From: Heloderma charlesbogerti
Lineage: Eukaryota; Chordata; Lepidosauria; Squamata; Helodermatidae
Length of the DNA stretch: 64,000 nt
Assembly (NCBI GenBank): GCA_026122225.1
Contig: JANEZZ010002664.1
Coordinates: 1-64,000 of the forward strand
Direction of reading: 5' to 3'
In this document: in pieces, positions 32,200 to 42,296 of the stretch
Layout: every line of letters begins with the position of its first letter
Numbering within the stretch: position 1 is the first letter of the stretch
The notes under the pieces: generated by a model
Database searches by the model: none
What the model saw: the letters and a program-made list of their open reading frames with translations, nothing else
Told to the model about the DNA's origin: nothing
Translations under genes and position numbers: made by a program

Positions 32200-32905
32200 T
32201 CTTTTTCATTCACATTCATTGTCCTTTGCTGCTCTTCCCTCTTCTGCCTGTTTTCTCCCTCGACTATCAAAATAGAGATTGTAAACTCCTTGGGGGCAGA
32301 GACCTGGATGTTTTGTTTTTCACTCACATTCATTGTCCTTTGTCGCTCTTCCCTCATCTCCTATTTTCTCCCCCAACTTTCAAAATAGAGATTGTAAACT
32401 CCTTGGGGGCAGAGAACTGGGTGTTTTGTTTTTCACTCACATTCATTGTCCTTTGTCACTCTTCCCTCATCTCCTATTTTCTCCTCCAGCTATCAAAATA
32501 GAGATTGTAAACTCCTTGGGAAGAGACCTGGATGTTTTGTTTTTGTTTTTCACTCACATTCATTGTCCTTTGTCGCTCTTCCCTCGTCTACTTTTTTCGC
32601 TCCCAGCTATCAAAATAGAGATTGTAAACTCCTTGGGGGCAGAGAACTGGGTGTTTTGTTTTTCACTCACATTCATTGTCCTTTGTCACTCTTCCCTCAT
32701 CTCCTATTTTCTCCTCCAGCTATCAAAATAGAGATTGTAAACTCCTTGGGGGCAGAGAAGTGGGTGTTTTGTTTTTGTTTCTCACTCACATTCATCGTCC
32801 TTTCCTGCTGTTCCTTCTTTGGCCTATTTTCTCTCCTGGCTATCAAAACAGAAATTGTAAACTCCTTGGGGGCAGAGACCTGGGTGTTTTGGTTTTGGTT
32901 TTAAC
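32200..32905 (+). repeat. 113-bp tandem array, 6 copies (left arm)
   Basis: GTAAACTCCTTGGG recurs at 32281, 32394, 32507, 32624, 32737 and 32857, giving periods of 113, 113, 117, 113 and 120. Units carry CACTCACATTCATTGTCC and an AATAGAGATTGTAAACTCC motif. The units run through all reading frames, so the repeated peptides are not evidence of coding. Twin at 58694-59399. Confidence 0.94.
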
Positions 32906-33539
32906 ATATCCTAAGTTCCGTGTACATTGATAATGTGACCCATACTAAAACAGCCTCCCTTGATTTCCCAGAAACAAAAAAGATGGGAGAATTAGAAAGG
33001 CAGGAAATTAGAAAGGCATCCTGAATATTCCCAAGCTTATGATCTACTCACTGCTATATTTGACAGGAGAATCTCTAAATCATTCCCTTGACAGTTGTGC
33101 TGGCCACTCTTAGACTGTAATTAAACCATCCTTCATACAGCCCCGAAGGAGCTGTCAGCTCTCGACCATCTCCCAGCAGCCACTAATCCGATCCGGCTAG
33201 ACACACAGAACCCTTCCTGCGGAGTTTTCACAGGATGGAGGGGACACCGCAGTACGAATCGGAGGATCGGCAACAGGCAACCCAAGGGCCAAATTTGGCC
33301 CTGTGAAATCGTAAAACTATACGCAATCCCACCCCCGTAGAATGATGGCAACACGGAGTTGGGGGGATCTTTGCAGGCCAGGGGTGTTGAAACTCCTGTC
33401 TGGGGGCCAAGTCTGTCCCTCTGTGGTTCCCCATGTGGCTGCCAATTTGTTTCCGAGCAAAATATTTCCAAGCAAAAAGTTTAAAACTTTGTTGGGATTT
33501 GTCTTTTTAAAAATGTTTTAACTTTTTTAACTCTTTTAA

Positions 33540-33645
33540 CCATCGTTTCATTCTTATCATGTTGTTCACCGCTCCGAAATCTTCTGTTGAGGAGCGGTAT
33601 ATAAATATTGTAAATAAATAAATAATAAATAAAAATATAAAGCGC
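33540..33645 (+). mobile_element. LINE 3' tail fragment (left arm)
   Basis: ATGTTGTTCACCGCTCCGAA, GAGCGGTATATAAATATTG and a TAAATAAATAA tail are the last about 100 bases of a CR1/L3-type element. Twin at 57954-58059. Confidence 0.65.
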
Positions 33646-33654
33646 TGGTTCTTA

Positions 33655-34513
33655 CCGTGAAGGCCTTACATGGTCTAGGTCCAAGGTACCTTAGGGAGCG
33701 CCTTCTCCCTTGCGTCCCAGTCCGCCGCCTCAGGTCCTCTGAGGGCTCTCTGGTGCGGCTGCCTCATGCGAGACTGGCAGCCACATGCAAAAGAACCTTT
33801 TCCTTAGCCGCCCCTCAGTTGTGGAACAACCTGCCGGTTGAAATTTTATTTATTTATTTATTAAATTTATTAATCGCCCATCTGGCCTGTCACCCAGCCA
33901 CTCTGGGCGATGTACAAAGTGTTTAAAACAGTTTAAAACAATACAATTCTACAGTAAAAACATCATATTTCTAAAAATACCCTAACCCACCCCAAATGCT
34001 TGCCTGAACAACCACATTTTTAATGCGTGGCGGAAGCTGATTAAAGAGGGGGCATGGCGGAGTTCCCTAGGGAGGGAGTTCCACAGAGTGGGGGCCACCA
34101 CAGAGAAGGCCCTCTCCCTCGTCCCCACCAGTCTAGCTGTCCTGGCTGATGGGACAGAGAGAAATGCGCCTGTGGATCTCGTTGAAGGTTTTAAAGCAGG
34201 CATTCACGACGCTGTTATTCCAGCAGGCCTTCCCTTTCAAGAACTCTCGCTCCTTTTGCTGACTCTCGCATACTGTTTTTAAGCTGTGTTGTTTTAAGCT
34301 GTGTTGTTGTATTGTTGTATTTTTATTTTTGTTGTTGTTAAATTGTTTTTGGTTCAAAGTTGTTTTTAGTTATATGTTGTTGGTATATATTGTCCATATG
34401 CTTTCATGTAAATGGCTTTTAAAGTTTGTATACTGTATTTTAAAGTTTTAACTTTCGTAAACCCTCCAGAGGGCTTTGGTTATGGGGTGGTATAGAAATG
34501 TAATTTTTTTTTT
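33655..34513 (+). mobile_element. CR1/L3-type LINE 3' portion, split by a nested LINE (left arm)
   Basis: 33655-33842 encodes the C-terminal block (MKALHGLGPRYLRERLLPC, LWNNLPVEI). The frame resumes at 34187 with KQAFTTLLFQQAF and a 3' UTR ending near 34513 (GGTGGTATAGAAATGTAA). The missing piece is an insertion at 33843-34180. Twin at 57086-57944. Confidence 0.8.
33843..34180 (-). mobile_element. CR1/L3-type LINE tail nested in another L3 (left arm)
   Basis: Minus strand, with a C-terminal frame (VVAPTLWNSLPRELRHAPSL, FRQAFGVG) and a TTTATT tail at 33847-33865. It is flanked by GTTGAA at 33837-33842 and 34181-34186, consistent with a short target duplication. Same subfamily as 18222-19080. 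Twin at 57419-57756. Confidence 0.82.
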
Positions 34514-34517
34514 AAAA

Positions 34518-34825
34518 ATGGCCACACCCCCTTCTTCTGAGCATGCCCCCTTCTCCTGACCACACCCCTTTCCCCAACTGCCAATCATTTCATGGTTTTC
34601 AAGCTTTTGTGCTCCCCCCCCTGCACTTCTCAAAGGTTGAAATGCCTCTCCTAAGGCTGAGTTGCTGACAGCACGAGCTTTAAGCTATAATATGCTGGTC
34701 GTTTTGTATTTGGGGGGCCTACCTTTTTTTGACCCTGGCCCCTCCCACCTCTGGAATACAGCCCCCAACAGCTTCTCCAAGACTGAGTTCGGCCGTCAGG
34801 CTAAAAGAGGTTCAATGCCCCTCTA
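34518..34825 (+). mobile_element. hAT-like dispersed repeat, second copy (left arm)
   Basis: Second copy of the family at 31775-32095 (CCACACCCCTTTCC, GCCTCTCCTAAGG, CCAAGACTGAGTTCGGCC). Twin at 56774-57081. Confidence 0.5.
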
Positions 34826-35025
34826 GTCATCAAGTCCAGCCCCCAACCCGACACAAGAAAACCAGAGAATCCCCAACAGATGACTGATCAGGGTCAGCTA
34901 GAAGACCACTAGCACAGAACACCACCCCCACCACCCCGCTCTAGGCAACCGGTGCTATTGTTGAACTGCTCTTACCATCAAGACATTTCTCCTAATGTCC
35001 AGCCGAAGTCTGCCCACCTGTAACC

Positions 35026-35175
35026 AGTGGAGGCTGGTGGCTCCTATTTCGGTGGGGCTGTGAATGCATTTTGGATTTTTGTCAGAAGCAGCCTGAACTC
35101 TAAAGGAGCTTTCCAAGGTGCTGAACCTATTTGGGGGATAGGGTTCAGCATCTCAGATAGCTCCTTTAATGAATA
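35026..35175. mobile_element. Foldback MITE, right end lost (left arm)
   Basis: Starts CAGTGGAGGCTGGTGGCTCC and includes the AAAGGAGCTTTCC stem, but stops after GATAGCTCCTTTAA without its inverted terminus. Twin at 56424-56573. Confidence 0.7.
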
Positions 35176-35245
35176 AAGCGTGACAAGGTGCATTTTGGAG
35201 GAAATTGGAACTTTTTTACATGTGCGAATTTGCGCAAATGCGCAA

Positions 35246-36237
35246 GAGGGACGGGGGGAGCGCGACCCTGTTGATTCTCCTGGACCTCTCAGCGGCTTTC
35301 GATACCATCGACCGCGGTGTCCTTCTGGATAGGTTGTCTGGGCTGAGAGTTGGAGGCTCTGCGCTGCAGTGGTTCCGCTCCTGCTTGGATGGCCGATTCC
35401 AGAAGGTGGTGCTGGGGGATTACTGCTCTGTGCCATGGCAATTGTGCCATGGGGTTCCACAGGGCTCTTTTTTATCCCCTATGCTGTTTAACATCTACAT
35501 GAAACCGCTGGGGGAGGTTATCCGGAGGTGTGGGCTGAGGTGCCATCAATATGCGGATGACACCCAGCGCTACCTCTCTTTCTCATCAAAACCAGGCGAG
35601 GCAGTGGCTGTTCTGAATCAGGGCCTGGGCATGGTAATGGACCGGATGAGGGCTAATAAACTGAGACTCAATCCAGACAAGATGGAGGCACTGTTAGCAG
35701 GTGGTTCATCTGCCCAGCTAGGTGATATGCAACCTGTTCTGGAGGGGGTTGCACTCCCCCTAAAGGATCAGGTTCGTAGTTTGGGGGTGCTCTTGGACCC
35801 AGAACTGTCACTTGAGGCACAGGTGAACTCAGTGGCACGGAGCACTTTTTATCTGCTTAGGCTGATATACCAACTACGCCCTTCTCTGGACAGAGATAGC
35901 CTAGCTACAGTTATCCATGCTCTGATAACTTCTCGTCTGGATTACTGCAGTGCGTTTTACGTGGGGCTGCCTTTGAAAACGGTCCGGAAACTTCAGCTGG
36001 TTAACAAGATTGTTAACAGGGACTGGCCTGCGAGCTCATATTACGCCAGTACTTTTCCAGCTGCACTGGCTGCCAGTCCATTTCCAGGCCCGATTCAAAG
36101 TGCTGGTGTTCACATGCAAAGCCCTTAACGGCTTGGGGCCAGGTTACCTGAAGGATCGCCTCCTCCCATATGTGCCTGCCCGGACCTTAAGATCTTCGTC
36201 AGCGGTCTTTCTCCGTGAGCCCCTGCCAAAGGAAGTG
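35246..36237 (+). pseudogene. Truncated L3-type reverse transcriptase (left arm)
   Basis: Both ends are missing. The frame includes ATLLILLDLSAAFDTIDRG, GVPQGSFLSPMLFNIYMKPL and the catalytic YADD at 35550-35561, so the active site is intact while the endonuclease and the last about 60 residues are absent. Near 36015-36030 the frame shifts: the conserved C-terminal block (TPVLFQLHWLPVHFQARFK) continues one frame over. The same shift occurs in the L3 at 42297-45510. Twin at 55362-56353. Confidence 0.88.
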
Positions 36238-37085
36238 ACCCATGGGCTGGGTTTGGGGTTCTTGCGCTTACCTACAAGCTAGCCGAGGTTGTACAATTAC
36301 CTCTCTGGCAGGCAGCAGCCTCCTTGGCTTCCCACACTTCAATTGATTTCATATGGTGGCAGCGAGGAATGTACAGACTGCGTAAACTCCATCTGTGTTT
36401 CTTTTTTTCTTTTTTTTAATACTTTTTATTCTATTTTTTTTATCTTTATAAATGAAATAAACAATACCAACAACCTAATCAATAACTACAATTTCCCAAC
36501 AATACAATATTCTTAGAAGGACACAGCAATAACAAAAGAGGAAAAGGGAAAGGGAAAAAAGAGAAAGAAAAAACCTTGGCAATATTACAATTCAATACAG
36601 TATAAATAATCAACCTTACATTTCAATATCATATCATCAGTCTTATAGCAAGGAAGCAGGCCTATAATTCATTTCCAGTAACCATATATTTCCCTTCAGC
36701 TAACATATAATATTAAAGCTTAACAATTTAACCAGCCAAAAATCTTACTAACCAATAATGACAGTGATAATAATAAAAAAGAAAGGAGATTTAAAAGGAT
36801 TAATAATAATACTAACAATAAACTCTGTCTGTATTTCAAGGATTGTCAGGTGCCTTTTGTTCCATCGCCCATTCACAGACAGATGCTGTTTTTTTCATCA
36901 TGCGGAAAAATACGCAAATAATTACGTATGAGGTTTCGTAACAATTTACGTAATTTACCTTAGTACATAACATTTAGCATATTGTCCCCCATTCCATTCA
37001 ACCTTTCCTAAGCAGAAAAAACTTGTGTATTTTCCTACAAGTAAATATGAATACATTTCAGCAAAGTAAAAAAAAAAAAATCATC
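36238..37085. other. AT-rich stretch, unassigned (left arm)
   Basis: Contains AATAATAATACTAACAATAA-like low-complexity DNA and a segment at 36900-36960 rich in TACGCAAATAATTACGTA-type palindromes. Twin at 54514-55361. Confidence 0.45.
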
Positions 37086-37202
37086 CAAAAGTCCACGGAC
37101 TCCAGGCGGCCTGAGGGGGTTGCTCTGCAGAAGATTCCACAGGCTGGATTCTTAGAAATCCGAGCTCATTTTAGTCCCTCTTGAATTTCTCCAGCATCCC
37201 TA
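37086..37202. mobile_element. hAT MITE right-end fragment (left arm)
   Basis: TCCACGGACTCCAGG at the left and CAGCATCCCTAG at the right match the right half of the TAGGGATG family. Twin at 54397-54513. Confidence 0.55.
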
Positions 37203-38059
37203 GTGGTGGCCTTCCCTCTCTTCCCCCCAAATGCCCCGGAACGATGCTAGGCATGGGACATTGCGAAGGATGTCAAAGGTGGGCCAGGCTGCTGATGCAG
37301 CTGCTGCTGTTGCCACTTGTGATGGCAGAGCAACACCCCCCCCAAAAAAAAACTGCCCAGGAAAGGAGAAACAAGCTGTGCTACTGCCAACGGTGAGCCC
37401 CACCTGGGAGAAACTCTTGGAGAATTTCTCTTCCCCCTGGATCAGTGAAATTGCTCCCACAGTTTCTCTGCACGCAAAGAAGGCGGAGAATTTTGAGAGG
37501 CCGTTTGTGCACAATTCTAATGAAGACCCATTAGCTTGGCCAAAGACCTGCTCCTGGTGGAGATGAAAACGGCTAGACTTGGTTAGTTGATATGGATCTG
37601 CACAGCTTCCTGCATTTTTGGAGACGCATTGGGGGTGTGGCTGTGGAGACTGTCACGATGTGTGCCTGCCTGTGCTTCCAGATTTACCACCACAGCCCTG
37701 CTTCGAGGACCCAAAGAATGCAATCCTGTCTCCCTGCAGTCATTCCACGCCTGCTTAAACATACCCAGTTCCTTCCACCTTTCCACACAGCACTTCTTTT
37801 GACCATCTTCTTGGCCGTCCTTCTCCCATCAGCCCCAGGCAGGGTGGCTAACAATCAGGGAAGATGGGATTTGTAGTCCAAAGCATCTGGAAGGCGCCAG
37901 ATTGATGACGGCTGTTTGGTGGGCTTCTATATCCGTCTGGGGGCTTCTTTTCATCTCTTCCACACTTCAGTGGGCAGGGGGCGGGGGGACTGAGAAAGTG
38001 GCAAAGATATTTTTGCCAGTGCAAGCACAGTCACGCACGCGCACACACAGCATGTCTAA
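37203..38059. other. No gene recognised (left arm)
   Basis: Includes a palindromic-MITE fragment near 37835-37905 (GGGATTTGTAGTCCAAAGC). Nothing else is assignable. Twin at 53540-54396. Confidence 0.45.
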
Positions 38060-38640
38060 TCGCTCACTGCAGCGCTCGCTTCCTTCCTGCTCCATCTCCA
38101 TCCATCTTGTAATTGAATTGTGTGACATCTCGAGCACAAGAGCACGGTGGGTCAAATTGAGATAAATGGCTCCGGCCTGAGGCCCAGTGGGCACCTGCCG
38201 GAAGGAAGAAGAGATGCTCTGGCAAAAAAAGGCATCGCCGTATAGATGACGACGTTAATTTGATAGTAAGGAACCTTAAATCAGGAGGAGCCGGACAAAA
38301 ATTGGACGTAATGCAGATCCTGCTGTCAGGCTAGCAATTTCAGGACACGGCACATCGGGGCGGCGATGAGAAATAATACCGCTGCGAGGCAGGCAAATCA
38401 CCGGCCTTCCAGTGACTTCAGACATTCAGAGCCCTTCTATGCCTACGTAACAGGAATAGGGCTCAGTACGAAGTCAAGCAGACAAAAGCGACGGTGCATT
38501 CGATTATTCATTGAACATTTATTTATTAATTAAATCGTGCCTGCTTTTAATACTCGAAAAGCAATCAGCTTTAATAACCGCCGAGTCATCAACTTTAATA
38601 ACCGGAAAATCCGCCAAGGCAATGTACCTTCTCAAGCTTT
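38060..38640. promoter_or_regulatory. Candidate conserved non-coding element (left arm)
   Basis: The sequence lacks repeat family motifs and coding frames, and is rich in TAAT/ATTA homeodomain-type cores (ATTTATTAATTAAATC at about 38519-38535). CTTTAATAACCG occurs twice in the same orientation at 38569-38580 and 38593-38604, 24 bases apart. This texture is typical of vertebrate developmental enhancers, but conservation cannot be tested here. Twin at 52959-53539. Confidence 0.4.
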
Positions 38641-39289
38641 ACCGTACTTGAAATTTGATATCATAACACAGCAGAATCAAGGAGAAAAATAGTCTTTGAA
38701 AACCGGGAGTGGGTGCTGCTTTGGGGACTTGCAGCCAAGAAGGGGGCACCGGGGCAGTGAAGGGCAGGCCACTCACTCCTCCACTGTCCCCACTGGCTGG
38801 GCACCGCTGAGATGGATGGGTTGGGCTCACTGCCACTCTCACACTTGGGAAACTATTTTGATTTAAGACGGTGCAGGGCTTCAGCCTCAAAGGACCGATG
38901 CTTCCCTTTATGGCGTACCGCTGCTTGCTCTGCTGCCGTTGGCAGCTATCTGTGGGGTGATGGGGGGGGCAAGACCTAAGCCCCTTGTTCCGACCCGAGT
39001 GGTGCCACTGATGTTCAGAAGCATGTGGGCAGTGCCGGCTGCAATCTAGAGAAGGAGCTAAATAAGATGCACCACAATCAGAGAGACGCGCTTTTTTGTT
39101 TTAATACACACTGTTCCATCCATCCTTAAGAATCTAAATGTATATTGTGTGTTGGAGAAAGTGCTTTACTTCTATTCAGAGAAGCAGCCTTTGATTCTTG
39201 ACAGCTTTCGAATCTCCACGCTGCTCCTTCACCAAGGACGTTGCTGCCCATTATACCGGCTGTGTTTTACATGTTTCGTCGCTTTTTGC
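38641..39289. other. Apparently single-copy, unassigned (left arm)
   Basis: No repeat or gene features recognised. It lies between the two candidate non-coding elements. Twin at 52310-52958. Confidence 0.45.
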
Positions 39290-39480
39290 TGCTACAGGCC
39301 ACTTTTTCTTTGTTCACTGATATAAAAGAGACCGAGGCCTCCTCTAGCGTGGAGGGACTGGTGGTGGGAAACCGTGAGCTCATCACGCACGAGCCTCCTT
39401 AGCAAATGCCCAGAGGGATATTGACAGAATGAAAAGCCAGGCTGGGAAACAATGAAATGGCATTTAATAAGCCTAAATGT
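39290..39480. promoter_or_regulatory. Candidate conserved non-coding element, second block (left arm)
   Basis: GATATAAAAGAGACC, GGGAAACAATGAAATGG and CATTTAATAAGCC lie in a stretch without repeat features. Same reasoning and same uncertainty as the preceding block. Twin at 52119-52309. Confidence 0.33.
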
Positions 39481-39540
39481 AAAAAGTGTTGTGGGCGGGG
39501 GAAGAAAAACAGAATTCAGGTGGGGGAGTAGACCTTGAAA

Positions 39541-39542
39541 GT

Positions 39543-39574
<32 letters not shown>

Positions 39575-39594
39575 AAGAGAGAGAGAGAGAGAGA
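39541..39594. repeat. (GT)n(GA)n compound microsatellite (left arm)
   Basis: About 13 GT units followed by GA units with one AAA interruption. The twin at 52005-52058 has exactly the same length and the same interruption. Confidence 0.97.
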
Positions 39595-39635
39595 ATATTA
39601 GACAAATTAAGAGAGGAAGCGAAGGCTATCTGCAG

Positions 39636-40022
39636 CAGGGGTGTGCAAACGGTGGCTTGTGTGCCACATACGGCCCACCAAAACCTGTTGTGCGCCCCCC
39701 CACGGCCGAATTCCCCTCTCTGATCAGGGCTGCTGCTTCTCCACCCGTAATGGTGGCGGAGAACCGGTGCTCCTGATCAGGTTTGCTGGGGCTGGGGAGG
39801 GGATGCTTCAGGCCCACTGGGGGAGGGGGAGCCTAAAACCTCCCCCACCCCCAGCCCAGAGGTCCTGATCAGGAGCACTGCTTCCCCACTGGGATCACTG
39901 GGAAGGGGGTGAGGTTACGTCTTTCCCCCACCTCAGTATGTGCACGTACATGGATGTGCTCCCTACCCATTCCATCTGACACTGGACGTGGCTGTCAGGG
40001 CAAGAGACGATGTGCACCCCTG
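39636..40022. mobile_element. hAT-type element with 12-bp inverted termini (left arm)
   Basis: Begins CAGGGGTGTGCA and ends TGTGCACCCCTG. ATACGGCCCACC near the left end is typical of Charlie-like hAT relatives. The flanking 8-mers agree only weakly (4 of 8). No transposase. Twin at 51577-51963. Confidence 0.7.
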
Positions 40023-40129
40023 ATCGATGGTGATTAATGAGGATGCCCCCTTGCGTGAGACCCCAAAAGGAGGAAATGCGCCAGCCCCAAAAGAGGGCAG
40101 GCATTGGCAACAGGATTGCCTGTGCTCAT

Positions 40130-40815
40130 TGATACGTATCGATGCAAACTTAGAAATAATGGCTATTGTTTAAAGAGAAATGCGATCCAGCTCACCCTAG
40201 TGGGGAAGACTCTGGCTGGGGGACCACTGGACTCTGCTGTCTGGTGATTAACTGTGGATGGGAAACATCTGGGCTCCCTAGTTTTCCTTCTTATGGTTCT
40301 TTTTCTTTAAACCAGACTTGAGCCAGACAGCTTTGCAAATAGAGCAGGGGTGGGCAACTCCCAGCCCCGCAGGCCACATGTGGCCCCCTGGGATTTGGGG
40401 AGGGTTGTGTATGTGTGGCCCCTGCTGCCCCCCCCCCACTGAATCATGCTCATGGAAGCTTTTTTGCCACAATGCAGCCCCCTCCCCCGGCCCCCGGATG
40501 TTGCCTCTGGAATAGGACTGCTTGAAATAGGGGACTGAAATAGAGGACTGCCTGAAATAGGGGAGTGAAATAGAGGGTCCCTGAAATAGAGGGCCCCTGA
40601 AAAAGAGGACTGCCTGAAATAGGGGAGTGAAATAGAAGGCTGCCTGAAATAGAGGACTGAAACAGAGGACTGCCTGAAATAGAGCACCCCTGAAATAGAG
40701 GACCCCTGAAATAGGGGAGTGAAACAGAAGGCTGCCTGAAATAGAGGACTGAAATAGAGGACGGCCTTCAAAGAGAGGACTATCTTCAGTAAAGTAGACC
40801 ACGTGGCCACCCTAC
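40130..40815 (-). mobile_element. TAGGGTGGC-family repeat with internal VNTR (left arm)
   Basis: On the minus strand it starts TAGGGTGGCCACGTGG (near 40815) and ends with TTTCTAAGTTTGCATCGATA (near 40140). In the middle lie a short-unit tandem array and a hAT-like scrap (CAGGGGTGGGCAACTC at about 40345). Related copies lie at 2477-2765 and 4086-4400. Twin at 50784-51469. Confidence 0.5.
40511..40765. repeat. Short-unit VNTR (left arm)
   Basis: About 15-19-base units built on TGAAATAGAGGAC, alternating GACTGCC, GGGGAG and CCCC spacers. The unit corresponds to the CAAATAGAGGACTG segment present once in the sister copy at about 4350-4370, so the array grew from within the repeat. Twin at 50834-51088. 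Confidence 0.9.
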
Positions 40816-41167
40816 TATTAAACAACATCACTAAGTGGAACAGGCCACAGCAGTCTACCTCTGAATGCCAGCTTCTGACAGGGAAACAGCTGAAAAGCCT
40901 GTCACCTTCATTTCTTATTTGTGGCCTTTCCGGAGAGATCTGGCTGATTGCTCTTGGAAATAGGAGGCTGGATGGAGTTGGTCCTCTGGCCTGGTTCAGG
41001 GAGGATCTTGGTAAAAAAAATATTAGATCTGGCCTCCTCTGTGAATTTCTTTCTTCATCTGTGGCTATTGGCGGCCACAGCTAAATGGAAACTCCATGTT
41101 CAGGGGCAGCTTACCTTTTTTACCATGGAATCTTTATTTTTGCAATAACATTTTAAAAAGTAAAGGC

Positions 41168-41235
41168 AAGAAGAAGAAGAAGAAGAAGAAGAAGAAGAAG
41201 AAGAAGAAGAAGAAGAAGAAGAAGAAGAAGAAGAG
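41168..41235 (+). repeat. (GAA)n microsatellite (left arm)
   Basis: About 22 uninterrupted GAA units leading straight into a CR1. The twin (TTC)n at 50364-50431 has an identical length. GAA tracts are highly length-mutable, which makes this identity informative. Confidence 0.97.
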
Positions 41236-41236
41236 A

Positions 41237-41657
41237 TCAGGGGACTGGAAACAAAGCCCTATGAAGAGAAACTGAAGAACTGGGCATGTGTAGCCTTGGG
41301 AAGAGAAGACTGAGGAGAGATATGATAGCACCCTTCAAGTACTTGAAAGTTTGTCCCAGAGAGGAAGGCCAGGATCTCTTCTCGATCCTCCCAGAGTACA
41401 GGACACGGAATAATGGGCTCAAGTTACAGGAAGCCAGATTCCGGCTGAACAGCAGGAAAAACTTCCTGACTGTTAGAGCAATACGACAATGGAACCCATT
41501 CCCTGGGGAGGCCGTGGGCTCTCCCCCACTAGAGGCGTTCAAGACGAGGCTGGGCAGCCACCTGTCAGGGATGCTCTGACTTGGATTCCTGCATTGAGCA
41601 GGGAGGTGGACTCAAGGGTCTTGTAGGCCCCTTCCAACCCTACTATTCTATGATTCT
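41237..41657 (+). mobile_element. CR1 LINE 3' end (left arm)
   Basis: Starts mid-frame (ATCAGGGGACTGGAAACAAA) and runs to the CR1 terminus TTCTATGATTCTA. Encodes FRLNSRKNFLTVRAIRQWNP in a decayed frame. Twin at 49942-50362. Confidence 0.85.
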
Positions 41658-42296
41658 AGGAATTCCTCCCTCCCTGCTCATAGCAACACTTACATCTGAA
41701 GTGCTGGGGACCCTGAGAAATATAATTTTCCCATTGCACCTAAATATGGACTCATGTGCTCTAGAAACCACATATCCCAGGGCTCCTTGTACCCAGGATA
41801 CATGCTCAGACATCATCGTTGGGACTGCAGTGGGCTCCAATAGAAAAAATGCAGTGGGTCAAATGCAGAATTGGGTTCCAAAAGAACAAAGTAGTTTTCT
41901 TATTTTAAACAAGAAAGAACTTGGTTTCCCAAGCCCCATTCCAAATCAAGCTGCTAGTAGAAGGTTGACTTCGCATGCGCTAGTAACTGCCAACCCCATT
42001 ACAGCATAAAACCCCGCTGTTCACCTTGATTTTTGCCTGGTCTACTTGTTCCTTCCCAAACGACTATATATTAAGCAAAGACTCTTCTGATCATATCCCC
42101 GGTCTGTTTCACAGGTTTACGATTTTGTCTCAGCCTCCGGGGGATCATTCCTTGCCAGCAAAGGAGATGGTGATCGATAGAAGTTGAATGTCTTTTCTGC
42201 TTGGCGCATGGCAGGGACAGGATGCCCTTGAGTTCGCAATCCATTTCCTGCATTGCTGATAAACAACAAGCAAGTGGCAGCTGTCCCTTACTAGAG
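41658..42296. other. No recognised feature (left arm)
   Basis: No repeat or coding signature seen between the CR1 end and the L3 tail. Twin at 49303-49941. Confidence 0.5.

Noticed and set aside
32226..32930. Series of plus-strand frames with a repeated NRDCKLLGG peptide
   Set aside because: The 113-117-bp unit is not a multiple of three, so the same peptide appears in all three frames. This is a tandem-repeat artefact, not a repeat protein.
40278..40831. Two overlapping 174-codon minus-strand open frames with repeated LFQA/LYF motifs (and twins at 50768-51321)
   Set aside because: The repeats come from the short-unit VNTR read in different frames. Both frames being open is a result of the unit sequence, and the flanks are transposon-derived.
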